A model generated the notes under the pieces. That model worked only from the letters and a program-made list of their open reading frames with translations. It ran no database searches and had not been told where the DNA came from. The position numbers were made by a program, and so were the translations under genes. Of a stretch of DNA of 8,306 bases, positions 6,827 through 8,306 are shown one piece after another (the first letter of the stretch is position 1; the number at the start of each line of letters is the position of its first letter). This stretch comes from JANJWP01 sp049301335 (GTDB lineage: Bacteria > Patescibacteriota > Gracilibacteria > BD1-5 > UBA2023), in the NCBI GenBank assembly GCA_049301335.1, contig JBAQKV010000008.1, positions 1 to 8,306 of the forward strand. The letters are read 5' to 3'.

Positions 6827-6855
6827 ATACGCTTACAGAATACGCACCGATACGC
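6827..6855 (-). repeat. Three GCGTAT direct repeats in the regulator promoter
   Basis: On the plus strand ATACGC occurs at 6827-6832, 6840-6845 and 6850-6855 (GCGTAT on the minus strand). The last two are spaced 10 bp apart, one helical turn, as expected for tandem binding of OmpR-family dimers. They overlap the -10 box and the spacer of the predicted promoter, so binding there would tend to repress, or fine-tune, the operon. Confidence 0.45.
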
Positions 6856-6864
6856 CTATTCCAA
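6837..6864 (-). promoter_or_regulatory. Probable promoter of the two-component operon
   Basis: On the minus strand TTGGAA (6859-6864) is 16 bp from TATTCT (6837-6842). The matches to consensus are 4/6 and 5/6. This would give a leader of about 20 nt before ATG 6810. Confidence 0.5.
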
Positions 6865-6889
6865 GGGGCTTTTCGAGAAACTCGGCGCA

Positions 6890-6906
6890 TTTCAAGCGCG
6901 CTTAAA
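6890..6906. promoter_or_regulatory. Candidate regulator site before the first secreted gene
   Basis: TTTCAAGCGCGCTTAAA contains the perfect 10-bp palindrome AAGCGCGCTT (6894-6903), plus two further pairs beyond one mismatch. Read on the minus strand it is TTAAG-N5-TTGAA, a pair of direct half-sites 10 bp apart. A similar pair occurs at 7810-7825 before the next secreted gene, at a similar distance from its start codon. Confidence 0.35.
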
Positions 6907-6982
6907 CTTCGCCGGGCATGATGCTCTCGTCACCGGGAAATCCGGCGGACATAACCGCGTTTATCAATTCAACTTCCATACT

Positions 6983-7690
6983 ATGAACGCAAAACAGAAA
7001 AAGATGGCAATCGCCGCGGCCGCGATCATCGTAGCCGTTCCCGCAATCGGATTCGCCGCAGCGAGCACTTCGACCGGCTCCGCCGTCGTTACCAAGGCGT
7101 TCCGCGAAATGCGCGGAGGATCCGGATCCCATATGGGCGAAGGACGCGGCATGAAAGACGGAGGCTTCGGAGGGATGATGGGCGGAAACGCCGGAATGTT
7201 CTCCAACGAAAAAATCCGTACCGCCCTCGCGGCGAGCGGAGTAACCCTTCCTACCGCCGACGAAGCGAAGGCGTTCCAAGAAAAGATGAAGACCGCGCGC
7301 GATGCGGAATCGAAACTCTCCGATACCGATAAGACAACCCTCAAGACCATGCGCGACGCGACTCAGCAGAAAATTCAGGCAATCCACGAGGAATCCGCTA
7401 AGGCCGAACGGGAATACCTCCGTTCCAAAGGCGTAGCGATCCCGACGGAAGAAGAGTTCGCCAAGATCACCGAAACCATGAAAAAAGCGGCGGAAGTCCT
7501 CAAGGCCCAGCACCCGAACCTCGGTAAGGAGTTCGGCGAAGGGCGCGAAGGCGGACGCGGCCACGGTCGCGGAATGAGGGGCGGCATGGGAATGGGCTTC
7601 GGTCCGTCCGATAACGACGACGTTCCCGCTGCCGGCGCTCCCGAAACTCCAGCTTCTACCGGAACTCAGGGAACCGGCGGCGCGCAGTAA
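6983..7690 (+). CDS. Secreted Gly/Met-rich helical protein, possibly Spy/CpxP-like (235 aa)
   Basis: The N terminus is a clear signal peptide: Lys at 4, 6 and 7, a hydrophobic core at about 8-24 and small residues for cleavage near 25-27. A Gly/Met/His-rich segment follows (MGEGRGMKDGGFGGMMGGN). The core of about 75-180 is Lys/Glu-rich and probably helical, with KLSDTDKTTLKTMRDATQQK. A second Gly/Arg/His/Met-rich segment (GRGHGRGMRGGMGMGFG) and a Pro/Thr/Gly tail close the protein. The helical core recalls, weakly, the LTxxQ proteins Spy and CpxP, as does its position divergent from a kinase operon; no exact LTxxQ was found. The Met and His clusters could bind metal. It has about 35 glycines, none of them TGA. 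No Shine-Dalgarno precedes the ATG. A terminator follows the TAA. The function is inferred only. Confidence 0.85.
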   Translation: MNAKQKKMAIAAAAIIVAVPAIGFAAASTSTGSAVVTKAFREMRGGSGSHMGEGRGMKDGGFGGMMGGNAGMFSNEKIRTALAASGVTLPTADEAKAFQEKMKTARDAESKLSDTDKTTLKTMRDATQQKIQAIHEESAKAEREYLRSKGVAIPTEEEFAKITETMKKAAEVLKAQHPNLGKEFGEGREGGRGHGRGMRGGMGMGFGPSDNDDVPAAGAPETPASTGTQGTGGAQ

Positions 7691-7730
7691 GCCGACCGAG
7701 CGTTCGGGAAGTATGAAAATCCGCCGTTCG

Positions 7731-7760
7731 AGAAAACCGCCCGGTTGGGCGGTTTTCTTA
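7731..7760 (+). terminator. Rho-independent terminator
   Basis: AGAAAACCGCCC (7731-7742) pairs with GGGCGGTTTTCT (7747-7758) in a 12-bp stem with a GGTT loop, ending in a T-rich stretch. It lies 40 nt after the stop of the first secreted gene and separates the two secreted genes. The A-rich left arm would also let it work on the minus strand. Confidence 0.9.
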
Positions 7761-7809
7761 TTGGAACCGGACATCGCGGAAAAGTGCCCATCGGATTTTC
7801 CGCGCCGTT

Positions 7810-7838
7810 TTCAAATTCTCCTTAAGTACGGCGCGTAC
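7810..7838. promoter_or_regulatory. Candidate control region of the second secreted gene
   Basis: TTCAA-N6-CTTAA (7810-7825) resembles the site at 6891-6905. It is followed directly by the inverted repeat GTACG-GCG-CGTAC (7826-7838). Both lie 55-85 bp before ATG 7894. No good -35 box is visible, consistent with a promoter that needs an activator. The assignment rests on position and similarity only. Confidence 0.3.
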
Positions 7839-7893
7839 CATTCCCCTGTCGCCTGATGAAAGGCGCACGATCTTACCTTTGAATATCGCATTT

Positions 7894-8306
7894 ATGAAAA
7901 AGCAGGCACTCTCCGCACTCGTCCTCGTCGGTCTCGGCATGGCGACTTCCCAGGTATTCGCAGACGGCGAAACCGCATCGTCCGTATCCGAACGTCCGGC
8001 ACACCGGATGGGAACCGGAACGGTGAGCGAATCCGCGAAACGCAAGGAAGGCCAGGGAATGGAATTCAAACAGTTCCTGAGAACCGACCTTACCGCTTCG
8101 GAAACCGCCACCCTTACCGGCGCGCTCGAATCGAACCGTTCTTCCATGAGGACGCTCTCGGAATCCCTTAAGGCCGGAACGATTACGCGGACGGAATTCG
8201 ACACCCAGGCGAAAGCGTTGAGGGAATCGCTCAAAAACGTCGTCGTAGGGTACGTAGCCGCCGATAAGGTCGACGAATTCTATGCGGAATTCGCGAAGTC
8301 TCCGGC
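7894..8306 (+). CDS. Second small secreted protein (3' end outside the window)
   Basis: Open from ATG 7894 to the window edge, at least 137 residues. The signal peptide begins MKKQALSALVLVGLGMATSQ and has a VFA cleavage motif at 21-23. The mature part is polar and mostly helical, with DLTASETATLTGALESNRSS and KALRESLKNVVVGY. The LTxxE element recalls the LTxxQ repeats of Spy/CpxP-type extracytoplasmic chaperones, but the match is weak. It lies on the same strand as the preceding secreted gene but is separated from it by a terminator, and so has its own promoter. No Shine-Dalgarno is seen. The gene contains no TGA in frame. Confidence 0.8.
   Translation, partial: MKKQALSALVLVGLGMATSQVFADGETASSVSERPAHRMGTGTVSESAKRKEGQGMEFKQFLRTDLTASETATLTGALESNRSSMRTLSESLKAGTITRTEFDTQAKALRESLKNVVVGYVAADKVDEFYAEFAKSP

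Noticed and set aside
5001..6921. Long plus-strand ORFs across the two-component operon (5001-5909, 5740-6921)
   Set aside because: They are antisense to conserved kinase and regulator motifs, and their Arg/Phe/Gly-rich products match nothing.
6902..7774. Minus-strand ORF opposite the first secreted gene
   Set aside because: The plus strand has a signal peptide, a plausible helical core and a following terminator; the minus product is Phe/Gly/His-rich with no motif.

Overview
The window comes from a bacterium that reads UGA as glycine (translation table 25), so it most likely belongs to Candidatus Gracilibacteria (BD1-5) or Absconditabacteria (SR1). Under the standard code most genes here fall into fragments broken at TGA. 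If TGA is read as Gly they join, in one frame, into full-length and recognisable proteins: an OmpR-type response regulator (...LRKKL-G-KDL...), a PHP phosphoesterase (...SD-G-GATS...), a Tag glycosylase, a TrmB-like regulator and a sensor histidine kinase. All complete genes end in TAA or TAG. GC content looks moderate to high by eye (not computed).

Layout. 1-129 (-) is the 5' end of an unrecognised gene with a consensus promoter. 229-764 (+) is a small unrecognised gene with its own consensus promoter, the only strong Shine-Dalgarno in the window, a 15-bp tandem repeat containing TGA, and a clear rho-independent terminator. 781-2320 (+) is a promoter, an inverted repeat at the start codon and a large coiled-coil protein of unknown function. 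2295-3692 (-) is a two-gene unit, TrmB-like regulator then tag (3-methyladenine DNA glycosylase I), with a palindrome over the -10. Divergent from it is a PHP phosphoesterase (3870-4853). A bidirectional terminator (4872-4897) separates this from a response regulator-histidine kinase operon on the minus strand (6810-4935). Divergent from that operon are two genes for small secreted proteins (6983-7690 and 7894 to the window end), separated by a terminator.

How the genes may work together (inference). The right half resembles the E. coli cpxP-cpxRA arrangement: a regulator-kinase operon divergent from a gene for a small exported, mostly helical protein. A similar half-site pair (TTAAG-N5/6-TTGAA on the minus strand) lies 69-78 bp before both secreted genes, and three GCGTAT repeats lie in the regulator's own promoter. 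The middle block joins DNA-alkylation repair, a PHP hydrolase and a ligand- or stress-responsive type of regulator around one control region. The left block is of unknown function.

No rRNA, tRNA, CRISPR array, insertion sequence or origin was seen.
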